Shown in pieces: positions 6,564 through 13,965 of a stretch of DNA of 16,692 bases. The notes beneath the pieces are model-generated. The model searched no databases, was not told the origin of the DNA, and saw only the letters and a list, made by a program, of their open reading frames with translations. The stretch covers positions 1-16,692 of the forward strand of contig JAFDWD010001068.1 of NCBI GenBank assembly GCA_018268695.1, written 5' to 3'. A program made the position numbers and the translations under genes. This DNA is from Actinomycetota bacterium. Lineage in GTDB: Bacteria; Actinomycetota; Thermoleophilia; Solirubrobacterales; 70-9. How positions within the stretch are numbered: position 1 is the first letter of the stretch; every line of letters starts with the position of its first letter.

Positions 6564-7907
6564 ATGAGCGAGACGCGCGAGCCGCTGGTGATCCGGGGCG
6601 GCACGGTGGTGACGATGAACGACGCCGACGACGTGCTGTTCGGCGGCACCGTGGTGATCGAGGACGACCGCATCAGCAAGGTGGCGCCGGCCGGCGAGGC
6701 GGTCGAGGTGGCGGGGGCGCGGGAGATCGACGCCGGGACGAAGATCGTCATGCCGGGGTTGATCGACCTCCACTACCACACCGCCCTGGGCAAGGGATGG
6801 AGTGACCACCTGCCGCTCTGGGAGTACCTGCAGACCTGCTGGTACCCGATGATCCGGGCGCTCGACCCGGAGGCGGCGAGGCGCGCCGCGCTCGCCAGCT
6901 ACGCCGAGTCGATCCGCTGTGGGGTGACCACGGTGAACGACATGTACCGGCAGCTGGAGGCGCTCGGTGACGCCGCCGAGGAGATCGGCATCCGCGCCGT
7001 GCTCTGCAACGACGTCGCCACCGACGAGCACGAACTCGACTCGCTGGCCGACAACGCCGCCGCCTTCAAGTCCAAGCACGGCGCCGCCGAGGGGCGGCTC
7101 GAAGTGCGGGTCGGGATCGAGTGGCTGCCGCTCGCCTCACGCGATCTGCTGCGCGAAGCGCGGGAGCTCGCGGACGAGCTCGGCACCGGCATCCACATCC
7201 ACCTGAAAGAGTCGCTCAGCGAGGTCGAGATCTCGAAGGAACTGTTCGGCCGGCGGCCGACCGAGGTCGCCTACGAAGAGGGCATCCTCGGCGCCGATTG
7301 CATCGCCGCCCACTGCGTCCACCTCTCCGACTCCGAGATCGCGCTGATGCGGGAAACCGGCACCCAGATCTCCCACAACCCGTCCTCCAACGCGAAGCTC
7401 GGCAACGGCGTGATGCGGCTGCCGGAGATGCTCGGAGCAGGCCTCAACATCGGCCTCGGCCACGACGCGGCGGAGTGCAACAACAGCCGCGACATGTTCG
7501 AGGTGATGAAGTGGGCCTCGCTGCTGCACCGGGCGGTGCGGATCGACGCGGGCCTCCAGCAGGCCCCGGACGTGGTCCGCATGGCGACCCGCAACGGCGC
7601 CGCCGCGCTCGGTCACGAAACCGGCGAACTGGCGGCGGGCCGCAAGGCCGACGTGATCCTGGTCGAGACGAACTCGACGATGTTCACGCCGATGATGCCC
7701 GAATCGGTGGACCACGTCTTCTCGCACCTGGTCTTCGCGTCGAACGGCTCCTGCGTCGACACGACGATCTGCGACGGCCGCGTGCTGATGGAGGGACGCG
7801 AGATCCTCACCGTCGACGAGGACAAGGTGATCGCCGAGGCGAACGCGGCCTTCCAGGAGGTCGTCGGCCGGATGGTCGTCCCCGATCTCGCCGCGGTGCA
7901 GGCGTGA
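6564..7907 (+). CDS. Metal-dependent amidohydrolase of the TRZ/ATZ/MtaD deaminase type
   Basis: A 447-residue amidohydrolase-superfamily enzyme related to S-adenosylhomocysteine/methylthioadenosine deaminase and triazine hydrolases, which remove amino or other leaving groups from N-heterocycles. Metal and catalytic residues are in place: His70-x-His72 in GLIDLHYH, His213 and Glu216 in HIHLKES, His250 in AAHCVHLSDSE, and Asp301 in GLGHDAAECNNSRDMF. The composite beta-sandwich segments at both ends are typical (IRGGTVVTM; ELAAGRKADVILV). An AAGGAG site lies seven bases before the ATG, 27 bp after TenA-1. In Bacillus, the ThiXYZ/TenA pathway also includes an amidohydrolase (YlmB, a deformylase), but this protein looks like a ring deaminase instead. 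A 4-aminopyrimidine substrate is a reasonable inference from context; a purine or triazine substrate cannot be excluded. Confidence 0.82.
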   Translation: MSETREPLVIRGGTVVTMNDADDVLFGGTVVIEDDRISKVAPAGEAVEVAGAREIDAGTKIVMPGLIDLHYHTALGKGWSDHLPLWEYLQTCWYPMIRALDPEAARRAALASYAESIRCGVTTVNDMYRQLEALGDAAEEIGIRAVLCNDVATDEHELDSLADNAAAFKSKHGAAEGRLEVRVGIEWLPLASRDLLREARELADELGTGIHIHLKESLSEVEISKELFGRRPTEVAYEEGILGADCIAAHCVHLSDSEIALMRETGTQISHNPSSNAKLGNGVMRLPEMLGAGLNIGLGHDAAECNNSRDMFEVMKWASLLHRAVRIDAGLQQAPDVVRMATRNGAAALGHETGELAAGRKADVILVETNSTMFTPMMPESVDHVFSHLVFASNGSCVDTTICDGRVLMEGREILTVDEDKVIAEANAAFQEVVGRMVVPDLAAVQA

Positions 7908-9001
7908 GCAAGGCGACCACGCTCACCTGGTCTGAGCGCTTCGGCCAGGCCGACATGGGGGACTGGGCGATCTACATCCCCCCGACCGGCCTGGTCGAGC
8001 CCGACCGTCATCTCGATCACCCCGAGCGGGTGGCGCGGCTGCGCCGTCTGGTCGCCAAGACCGGCCTCGACCAGCATCTCGACCAGGTGGTGCCGCGGGC
8101 GGCGACGCCGGCCGAGATCGAAGCCGTCCACAGCGCCGAGCACGTCGCCCGCATGGCGGCGGTGGCCGAGGTCGGCTGGGGCGACGCGGGCGGCGGTTTC
8201 ACGCCGATGAACGCCGACTCCTACGACCTCGCCCTGCTGAGCGCCGGCTCGGTGCTCACCTGCACGGAGCGGGTCCTGTCCGGGGAAGCCGATCGCGCCT
8301 ACGCCCTCGCCCGCCGTTCCGGCCACCACGCCTCGCGCGATACCGGCTACGGCTTCTGCATCTTCAACAGCGTCTGCGTCGCCGCCGCGGCCGCGAAGCG
8401 CGCCGGGATCGAGCGGATCGCGATCGTCGACATCGACGCCCACCACGGCAACGGCACCGAGGCGATCTTCTACGACGACCCCGAAGTGCTCACCATCTCC
8501 CTGCACGAGGACCGCATGTTCCCGGCCGAGACCGGGGCCGCCGAGGACCGCGGCGGCGAGGGCGCCATCGGCTCGAACCTGAACGTCCCGCTCGCGTCGG
8601 GCACCGGCGACGGCGGCTACATCTTCGCCGTCGACGAGCTCGTCGTCCCCGCCCTCGACCGCTTCGAGCCGGAGCTCGTCTTCGTCGTCGCCGGCGTCGA
8701 CGCGGCGATGTATGACCCGCTCTCCAACCTCTCGCTCACCGCGGGGGGCTACGGCGCCGTCGCCGAGCGCCTCGTCGACGTCGCCGAGCGCCACGCCGAG
8801 GGCCGCGTGGTCTTCGAGCAGGAGGGCGGCTACAGCCTCGTCTACTCACCCTTCTGCTGGCTGAAGCTGATCGAGGTCCTCGCCGAGGCGCCGCGCTCGG
8901 AGGACCCCTTCGCGCCGTTCCTCGCCGATGGCGGCTTCAACGAGCTGGCCCCCCACCAACGCGCGCTCGTCGAGCGCCTCGTCAAGGAGAACCAAAGATG
9001 A
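7904..9001 (+). CDS. HDAC-family zinc deacetylase (acetylpolyamine amidohydrolase-like)
   Basis: A 365-residue member of the arginase/deacetylase superfamily, to which histone deacetylases, AcuC and acetylpolyamine amidohydrolase belong; all cleave N-acyl bonds with Zn2+. The tandem histidines H141-H142 lie in RRSGHHASRDTGYGFCIFN. Zinc ligands are Asp178 and His180 in DIDAHHGNGTEAIFYDDP and Asp266 in VVAGVDAAMYDPL. The transition-state tyrosine is Tyr310 in EQEGGYSLVY. All catalytic residues are therefore present; GVDAAM replaces the usual GFDAH. The GTG at 7904 overlaps the amidohydrolase stop (GTGA), and the gene overlaps the ALDH by 4 bp. In a bacterium without histones, within a catabolic operon, the likely substrate is a small N-acetyl compound. 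An N-acetyl product of 2-methylpyrimidine ring opening is a plausible candidate (inference). Confidence 0.85.
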   Translation: MSKATTLTWSERFGQADMGDWAIYIPPTGLVEPDRHLDHPERVARLRRLVAKTGLDQHLDQVVPRAATPAEIEAVHSAEHVARMAAVAEVGWGDAGGGFTPMNADSYDLALLSAGSVLTCTERVLSGEADRAYALARRSGHHASRDTGYGFCIFNSVCVAAAAAKRAGIERIAIVDIDAHHGNGTEAIFYDDPEVLTISLHEDRMFPAETGAAEDRGGEGAIGSNLNVPLASGTGDGGYIFAVDELVVPALDRFEPELVFVVAGVDAAMYDPLSNLSLTAGGYGAVAERLVDVAERHAEGRVVFEQEGGYSLVYSPFCWLKLIEVLAEAPRSEDPFAPFLADGGFNELAPHQRALVERLVKENQR

Positions 9002-10482
9002 CCGAGTCCACCGCCTTGCTCGACCTCGAGGCCAGTGACCTGCGCCTGCTGATCGGCGGCGAGCGCGTCGACGCCTCCTCCGGCGAGCGCTTCGACGTCG
9101 AGAACCCGGCGACCGGCGAGACGATCGCCACCGTCCCCGCGGGCACCGCAGCCGACGTCGACGCCGCCGTCGCGGCCGCCCGCGCGGCGCTCCCCGGCTG
9201 GATCGCGATGGCCCCGGCCGCCCGCGCCGAGCTGCTCTGGAACCTCGGCACCCGGATCGCCGAGCTGAGCGAGGAGCTGGCGACCCTGGAGGCGCTCGAC
9301 AACGGCAAGACCCGCGGCGACGCGCTGATGGTCGACATCCCGCTGGCCTCGGAAATCTTCCGCTACTACGCCGGCTGGGCGACCAAGATCGAGGGCTCCG
9401 CGATCCCCACCGCCGGTGGGCTCGCCCAGCACGTTTACACGATCCGCGAGCCGGTCGGTGTGGTCGCCGCGATCGTCCCCTGGAACTTCCCGCTGCTGAT
9501 GTGCGCCTACAAGGCGGGCCCCTCGTTGGCGGCCGGCAACACGCTGGTGATCAAGCCCGCCGAGCAGACCCCGCTGGCGGCGCTCCGCCTCGCCGACCTG
9601 GTCGCCGAAGTCGGCTTCCCGCCCGGGGTCGTGAACGTCGTCACCGGCGACGGCCCGAACGCGGGCGCGCCGCTCGCCGCCCATCCGGGCGTCGACAAGG
9701 TCACCTTCACCGGGGAGACGACCACCGGCCAGAAGATCCTCGACGCCTCGAAGGGCAACCTGAAGCGCGTCTCGCTGGAGCTCGGCGGCAAGTCCCCGAG
9801 CGTCGTCTTCGCCGATGCCGACATCGACGCCGCGGTCGAAGGTACCTACGGCGCCGTCTACTTCAACCAGGGCCAGTGCTGCATCGCCGGCGCCCGCGTC
9901 TTCGTCCACGAGGACGTCCACGACGCCTTCGTCGAGAAGCTGCTGGCGAAACTGCGCTCGGTGAGGCTGGGCAGCGGCCTCGACGCGGACACCGACATGG
10001 GCCCGCTGATCAGCGCCGAGCAGGCCGAGCGGGTGAGCGGCTACATCGCCGCCGGCCGCGAGGAAGGCGCCACCGAGCTGGCGGGCGGAGGCCCGGCCGA
10101 ACTGGAGGGCGAGCACGCGAACGGCTACTTCGTGAAGCCGGCGCTGTTCACCGACGTGAACCCGGAGATGCGGGTGATGCGGGAGGAGATCTTCGGCCCG
10201 GTCGGCATGGTCAGCCGTTTCCGCGACGAGGAGGAAGCGATCGCGGGCGCCAACGACACGGTCTTCGGGCTCGCCTCCGGGATCTGGACCAGCGACGTGA
10301 AGCGCGCCCACCGGGTCGCCTCGCAGATCCACGCCGGGACGGTCTGGATCAACACCTACGGGTTCTTCGACGTCGCCGTCCCCTACGGCGGCTTCCGCAT
10401 GAGCGGCTACGGCAAGGAGCTCGGCAAAGAGGCGCTCGACCCATACCTGCAGACGAAGTCGGTGTGGACCGACCTCTCCTGA
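8998..10482 (+). CDS. NAD(P)+-dependent aldehyde dehydrogenase
   Basis: A 494-residue aldehyde dehydrogenase of standard length, oxidising an aldehyde to its acid. Diagnostic residues are Asn163 in VPWNFPLLM (oxyanion), the cofactor-binding KPAEQTP and FTGETTTGQ segments, general base Glu261 in LELGGKSP, catalytic Cys295 in FNQGQCCIAGAR, and the EEIFGPV block. The C-terminal PYGGFRMSGYGKELG is typical of the betaine-aldehyde/ALDH2-like group, which takes free aldehydes and is not CoA-acylating. An AAGGAG site lies eight bases before the ATG, which overlaps the deacetylase stop (ATGA). Its partner ADH begins 27 bases after its stop, so an alcohol to aldehyde to acid sequence, for example on a hydroxymethyl side chain, is suggested. 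The substrate cannot be read from sequence. Confidence 0.92.
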   Translation: MTESTALLDLEASDLRLLIGGERVDASSGERFDVENPATGETIATVPAGTAADVDAAVAAARAALPGWIAMAPAARAELLWNLGTRIAELSEELATLEALDNGKTRGDALMVDIPLASEIFRYYAGWATKIEGSAIPTAGGLAQHVYTIREPVGVVAAIVPWNFPLLMCAYKAGPSLAAGNTLVIKPAEQTPLAALRLADLVAEVGFPPGVVNVVTGDGPNAGAPLAAHPGVDKVTFTGETTTGQKILDASKGNLKRVSLELGGKSPSVVFADADIDAAVEGTYGAVYFNQGQCCIAGARVFVHEDVHDAFVEKLLAKLRSVRLGSGLDADTDMGPLISAEQAERVSGYIAAGREEGATELAGGGPAELEGEHANGYFVKPALFTDVNPEMRVMREEIFGPVGMVSRFRDEEEAIAGANDTVFGLASGIWTSDVKRAHRVASQIHAGTVWINTYGFFDVAVPYGGFRMSGYGKELGKEALDPYLQTKSVWTDLS

Positions 10483-10508
10483 CCCCGCGACGAGAGAAGG
10501 AGCAAGCG

Positions 10509-11525
10509 ATGAAGGCAGTAGTGATGACCGAGGATCTGAAGCTCGAGTACGGCGAGCGCCCCGATCCGTCGCGCCCCGACTGGGCGGTGGTCGACGTGAA
10601 GGCCGCGGGCGTCTGCGGGTCCGAGCTCCACTTCCTCGACGGGATGATCCCGACGCCGTTCTCGCCGTTCGTGCTGGGACACGAGATCGCGGGCGTCGTC
10701 AGCTCCGTCCCGGAGGGCTCGAAGGTGGAGGTCGGGGACCGCGTCGCCGTCTACAACTTCGTCGGCTGCGGCGAGTGCAAGTGGTGCCGCACCGGGCACG
10801 AGTCGATCTGCCCCGATCCCGAGGCCCAGATCGGCTGGACCGCGAACGGTGGCTTCGCCGAGCAGGTCGAGGCGCCGGCGGCGAACCTGATCAAACTGCC
10901 GGACTCGGTCAGCTTCGAGGCCGCGGCGGTGCTCAGCTGCAGCGGCATGACCGCCGTCCACGCGGTGCGCCTCGCCGAGGCGGAGCTGGGGCAGACGGCG
11001 ATCGTCGACGGTGTCGGCGGGGTCGGCCTGATGGTCATCCAGGTGCTGGCCGAGGCCGGACTACGGGTGCTTGCGGTCGCCGACTCCGACTCGCGTGTGG
11101 CGCTGGCCGAAGAGGCCGGGGCCGACGCCGTGATCGTGCTCTCTGGGGACGGCTACGAGAACCTCCCCGACCGGGTCGGTGAGCTGACCGACGGCGCTGG
11201 CGCCGACCACTTCTTCGAGCTGGTCGGGACGGAGGCCTCGATGCGGGGCGGGATCAAATCGCTCGGCCGTCGCGGCACCGCGGTGCTGATCGGCTACACC
11301 GACGACGACCTGAAGATCCACCCGATCGACCTGATCCTCAGCGAGGCCCGGATCGTCTCCTCGGTCGCCGCCTCGCGGCATGACCTGGAGACCGCGATCG
11401 CCCTGGCGGGAGCTGGCAAGCTCTCGGTCGCGATCGACACGGCCTATCCGCTGGAGGAGGTCGAGACCGCCGTCAACCGCTTGCGGGCGCGCGAAGTCGC
11501 CGGCCGCAACGTCCTGGTGCCCTGA
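10509..11525 (+). CDS. Zinc-dependent alcohol dehydrogenase (MDR family)
   Basis: A 338-residue medium-chain dehydrogenase/reductase. The catalytic zinc site is GVCGSEL (Cys36) and GHEIAGVV (His58, Glu59), with Cys144 in VLSCSG as probable third ligand. The structural zinc site is CGECKWCRTGHESIC (Cys87, 90, 93, 101). The Rossmann motif is DGVGGVG (167-173), and an acidic residue at the end of beta-2 (AVADSDS) favours NAD+. It lacks long insertions. AAGGAG lies six bases before the ATG. It follows the ALDH gene and precedes gntR-2 by three bases. It most likely oxidises an alcohol or hydroxymethyl group to the aldehyde taken by the adjacent ALDH; this pairing is inferred from context. Confidence 0.9.
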   Translation: MKAVVMTEDLKLEYGERPDPSRPDWAVVDVKAAGVCGSELHFLDGMIPTPFSPFVLGHEIAGVVSSVPEGSKVEVGDRVAVYNFVGCGECKWCRTGHESICPDPEAQIGWTANGGFAEQVEAPAANLIKLPDSVSFEAAAVLSCSGMTAVHAVRLAEAELGQTAIVDGVGGVGLMVIQVLAEAGLRVLAVADSDSRVALAEEAGADAVIVLSGDGYENLPDRVGELTDGAGADHFFELVGTEASMRGGIKSLGRRGTAVLIGYTDDDLKIHPIDLILSEARIVSSVAASRHDLETAIALAGAGKLSVAIDTAYPLEEVETAVNRLRAREVAGRNVLVP

Positions 11526-11528
11526 TCG

Positions 11529-12215
11529 ATGGCGGCCTCGGCGAAACTCCAGCCGCAGGCGCTCGACGCGGCCGTCTACAAAGCGATCCGCGATCGGATC
11601 GTCTCCGGTGAGCTCGGCCCCGGCGATCCGCTGGTCGAGGCGCAGCTGTCGGCCGAATTCGGGATCTCGAAGACGCCCGTCCGGGAGGCGCTGATCGCGC
11701 TTGGCCGCGATGGCCTGGTCAGCCAGGTCCCGCACCACGTCACCCGCGTCGCCACCCCGCGGCCCGAGGACATCCGCGAGGTATGTCAGCTGCGAACCTG
11801 GCTCGAGGGGGAGATCGCGGTGGAAGCCGCCGTCGCCGGCGACGACGAGCTGATCGACGACCTCACCGAGACCGTCGAACAGGCGCGGCGGGCGCTCGAT
11901 CGCAAGAAGCTCGGCGACTACGTGGCCGCGGTGAACGCTTTCTCCGACGTGCTGCTGGCTCACTCAGGCAACCGCTTCGCGGTCGACGTCGGCGAACGGC
12001 TGCGGAACTTCCTCGCGCTGATGGCGAACGTCGCCGAAAGCACCGCGGGACGGCGCCAGCGCTCGATCGAGGAGCACACGGCGATCCTCGACGCCATCGT
12101 CGCCGCCGATCCCGCCGCCGCCCGCGCGGCGACCCGCGTCCACATGCAGAGCATCGAAAGCGACGCGTTGAAATCGCTCGAGAAGCGGCTTGCCGAAGAC
12201 GGGAAGGAGAGCTGA
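11529..12215 (+). CDS. GntR/FadR-type transcriptional regulator (FCD domain), paralogue 2
   Basis: A 228-residue paralogue of the regulator at 2440-3120. The winged helix-turn-helix (about 12-77) is identical to GntR-1 at 58 of 66 positions, including the whole run GDPLVEAQLSAEFGISKTPV and the recognition region. The FCD effector domain is only moderately similar. As in GntR-1, the first two usual metal ligands are replaced (Val135, Ser139) while His183 and His205 are kept. The ATG is three bases after the ADH stop and has no clear ribosome site, so it is probably translated by coupling. The regulator thus sits at the end of the operon it may control, and 68 bp upstream of the ABC permease operon, whose promoter carries the same candidate operator. 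Confidence 0.9.
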   Translation: MAASAKLQPQALDAAVYKAIRDRIVSGELGPGDPLVEAQLSAEFGISKTPVREALIALGRDGLVSQVPHHVTRVATPRPEDIREVCQLRTWLEGEIAVEAAVAGDDELIDDLTETVEQARRALDRKKLGDYVAAVNAFSDVLLAHSGNRFAVDVGERLRNFLALMANVAESTAGRRQRSIEEHTAILDAIVAADPAAARAATRVHMQSIESDALKSLEKRLAEDGKES

Positions 12216-12231
12216 TGGAGGCCGATTACCG

Positions 12232-12259
12232 GTGACCGTCGGACAAAATGGGATATGAT
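12232..12259 (+). promoter_or_regulatory. Promoter of the permease-ATPase-TenA-2 operon
   Basis: TATGAT (12254-12259) is a near-consensus -10 box; GTGACC (12232-12237) 16 bases upstream is a partial -35. Transcription would start near 12266, giving an 18-base leader with the purine-rich GAAGAGGAG before the ATG at 12284. The -10 is embedded in the candidate operator 12244-12261, so binding there would block RNA polymerase. Confidence 0.55.
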
Positions 12260-12261
12260 AT
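12244..12261 (-). promoter_or_regulatory. Candidate operator, copy 2
   Basis: On the minus strand this reads ATATCATATCCCATTTTG, matching copy 1 at 4590-4607 at 14 of 18 positions, with the core TCATATC identical. It overlaps the -10 box of the permease operon. Repetition before two operons that together encode one transporter suggests a shared regulator, most simply the GntR pair. Confidence 0.5.
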
Positions 12262-12283
12262 TCCGAAGGGTTGAAGAGGAGCG

Positions 12284-13153
12284 ATGAGCGTCATTTCCAA
12301 CATGCGAGGAAGGACTGCGGCGACCGCGACGGCCGGGGGAGGCAGCAGCAGTCATGTCGAGCTCGTGCCGACCAGCGGCGAACGTTGGCGCATGGCGCTC
12401 CGCTGGCTCCCCGCGGTGCTCGTGCCGATCCTGATCCTCGTCTGTTGGCAGCTCTACGTCTCGGTCGCCAACGTCGATCCCACGGTGCTCCCGAGCCCGA
12501 CCCGGATCGTCTCCCAGCTCTGGGAAAACCGCGAAGTCGCCTGGGAAAACACCGCCCAGACGCTGGAAGAGATGGTGATCGGCTTCGGCCTCTCGGTGAT
12601 CGTCGCGTTGGTGATCGCCTTCGTCATGGACAACGTGCGTTGGATCCGCAACGCGCTCTATCCGACCCTGATCGCCTCGCAGACGATCCCGGTGATCGCG
12701 ATCGCCCCGCTGATGATCATCTGGTTCGGCTTCGGCCTCCTGCCGAAGGTCCTGCTGATCATCCTCGTCACCTTCTTCCCGATCGTCGTCGCCCTGCTCG
12801 ACGGTTTCGCCCGCACCGAGCGCGAGGCGATGGACCTGCTGCGCACGATGGGCTCCTCGCGCTTGCAGACCTTCCGCCTCGTCCGCTTCCCCGGCGCGCT
12901 GCCGAACTTCTTCACCGGCCTGCGGATCAGCGCCACCTACGCGGTGCTGGCGGCGATCTTCGCCGAGTACGTCGGTGCCTACCACGGCCTCGGCATCTGG
13001 ATGTCGCAGTCGAAGAGCTCCTTCCGCACCGACCTCGTCTTCGGCGCGATCGGGATCTGCGCGCTGATCAGCATCGCCCTCTTCGGCCTGATCGCGCTGA
13101 TCTCCCGCTTCGTCATGCCCTGGCACTTCGCCGAGCGAAGGGACGCCGACTGA
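12284..13153 (+). CDS. ABC transporter permease, ThiX/SsuC/TauC type
   Basis: A 289-residue inner-membrane permease of the family that serves NMT1/THI5 and sulfonate/taurine-type binding proteins. A variable, polar N-terminus of about 40 residues precedes roughly six membrane segments (about 42-62, 98-116, 126-150, 154-174, 215-232, 252-275). The EAA loop that docks the ATPase is EREAMDLLRTMGSSRLQTFRLVRFPGALPN, near residues 179-208, split here only for description. VLPSPTRIVSQLW and TIPVIAIAPLMIIWFGFG are family hallmarks. The Shine-Dalgarno spacing before 12284 is short; an ATG at 12302 is a weaker alternative. The stop overlaps the ATPase ATG by one base. It should form the importer with the lipoprotein at 4759-5856. 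Confidence 0.88.
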   Translation: MSVISNMRGRTAATATAGGGSSSHVELVPTSGERWRMALRWLPAVLVPILILVCWQLYVSVANVDPTVLPSPTRIVSQLWENREVAWENTAQTLEEMVIGFGLSVIVALVIAFVMDNVRWIRNALYPTLIASQTIPVIAIAPLMIIWFGFGLLPKVLLIILVTFFPIVVALLDGFARTEREAMDLLRTMGSSRLQTFRLVRFPGALPNFFTGLRISATYAVLAAIFAEYVGAYHGLGIWMSQSKSSFRTDLVFGAIGICALISIALFGLIALISRFVMPWHFAERRDAD

Positions 13154-13965
13154 TGGCCGTCGCGACGACGCCGGGGATCTCGGCGAGCATCGAGCTCACG
13201 AACGTCTCCAAGACGTTCCGCCAGGGCCGCCGCGCGGTCCAGGTCCTGAAGGACATCCAGTTCAACGCCAAGCCGGGTGAGTTCGTCTCCGTGATCGGCC
13301 CCAGCGGCTGCGGCAAGTCGACGCTCTTCAAGCTGGTCGCCGGGCTCGAGCGGGCCGACGCCGGGACGACGACGGTGAACGGCAAGCCGTTGAAGCAGTC
13401 CGATCATCCGGTCGCCTACATGCCGCAGAAGGACCTGCTGCTGCCGTGGCGCTCGGTGATCCGCAACGTGACGATGCCGTTGGAGATCGCCGGCATGTCG
13501 AAGCGCGAGGCGGTCGAGAAGGCGAAGAAGCTGTTCCCGGTGTTCGGTCTCGAGGGCTTCGAGGACGCCTACCCCTTCACCCTCTCCGGCGGCATGCGCC
13601 AGCGGGCGGCGCTGATGCGGACGGTGATCCAGGAGCGGCCGCTGATGCTCCTCGACGAGCCGTTCGGCGCGCTCGACTCGCTGACCCGGACCGAAATGCA
13701 GGAATTCCTCCTCGACATCTGGGACCGCTTCGGCCACACGATCATCTTCATCACCCATGACATCCGTGAGGCGATCTACCTCTCCGACACGATCTACGTG
13801 ATGACCGCGCGTCCGGCGCGGGTGCGGATGAGGGTCGACGTCGACCTGCCGCGGCCGCGCAAGCTCGAGGTGATCACCACGCCTCAATTCACCGACCTGG
13901 AGGCAGAGCTCCTGCACGCGCTCCGCGAGGAGAACCGCCAGCAGGAGGCGACGGCCATTGAGTAG
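13153..13965 (+). CDS. ABC transporter ATP-binding protein, ThiZ/SsuB/TauB type
   Basis: A 270-residue ABC ATPase that powers the importer on the cytoplasmic face. It carries the Walker A motif GPSGCGKST (49-57), Q-loop MPQKDLLLPW (90-99), signature LSGGMRQRAALMRT (144-157), Walker B LMLLDEPFGALD (164-175) and H-loop His202 in FITHDIREA. MPQKDLLLPWRSVIRNV is typical of nitrate/sulfonate/taurine and thiamin-pyrimidine transporters. The ATG is at the TGATG junction with the permease; the frame is also open far upstream through the permease gene, but no start there makes sense. The gene overlaps TenA-2 by 8 bp. No defective motif is seen. Confidence 0.93.
   Translation: MAVATTPGISASIELTNVSKTFRQGRRAVQVLKDIQFNAKPGEFVSVIGPSGCGKSTLFKLVAGLERADAGTTTVNGKPLKQSDHPVAYMPQKDLLLPWRSVIRNVTMPLEIAGMSKREAVEKAKKLFPVFGLEGFEDAYPFTLSGGMRQRAALMRTVIQERPLMLLDEPFGALDSLTRTEMQEFLLDIWDRFGHTIIFITHDIREAIYLSDTIYVMTARPARVRMRVDVDLPRPRKLEVITTPQFTDLEAELLHALREENRQQEATAIE
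13943..13948 (+). promoter_or_regulatory. Ribosome binding site for the TTG start of TenA-2
   Basis: A perfect AGGAGG nine bases before the TTG at 13958, inside the end of the ATPase gene. No ATG or GTG lies in a suitable place, and the next methionine is deep inside the domain, so the TTG is the likely start. Confidence 0.7.

Noticed and set aside
7904..9001. Chromatin or protein deacetylase role for the HDAC-like protein
   Set aside because: Its position between metabolic enzymes with overlapping reading frames favours a small-molecule substrate.
12271..13152. Open frame upstream of the ABC ATPase, overlapping the permease
   Set aside because: Its translation is Arg/Pro-rich and unlike any ABC protein; the real ATPase starts at the TGATG junction at 13153.
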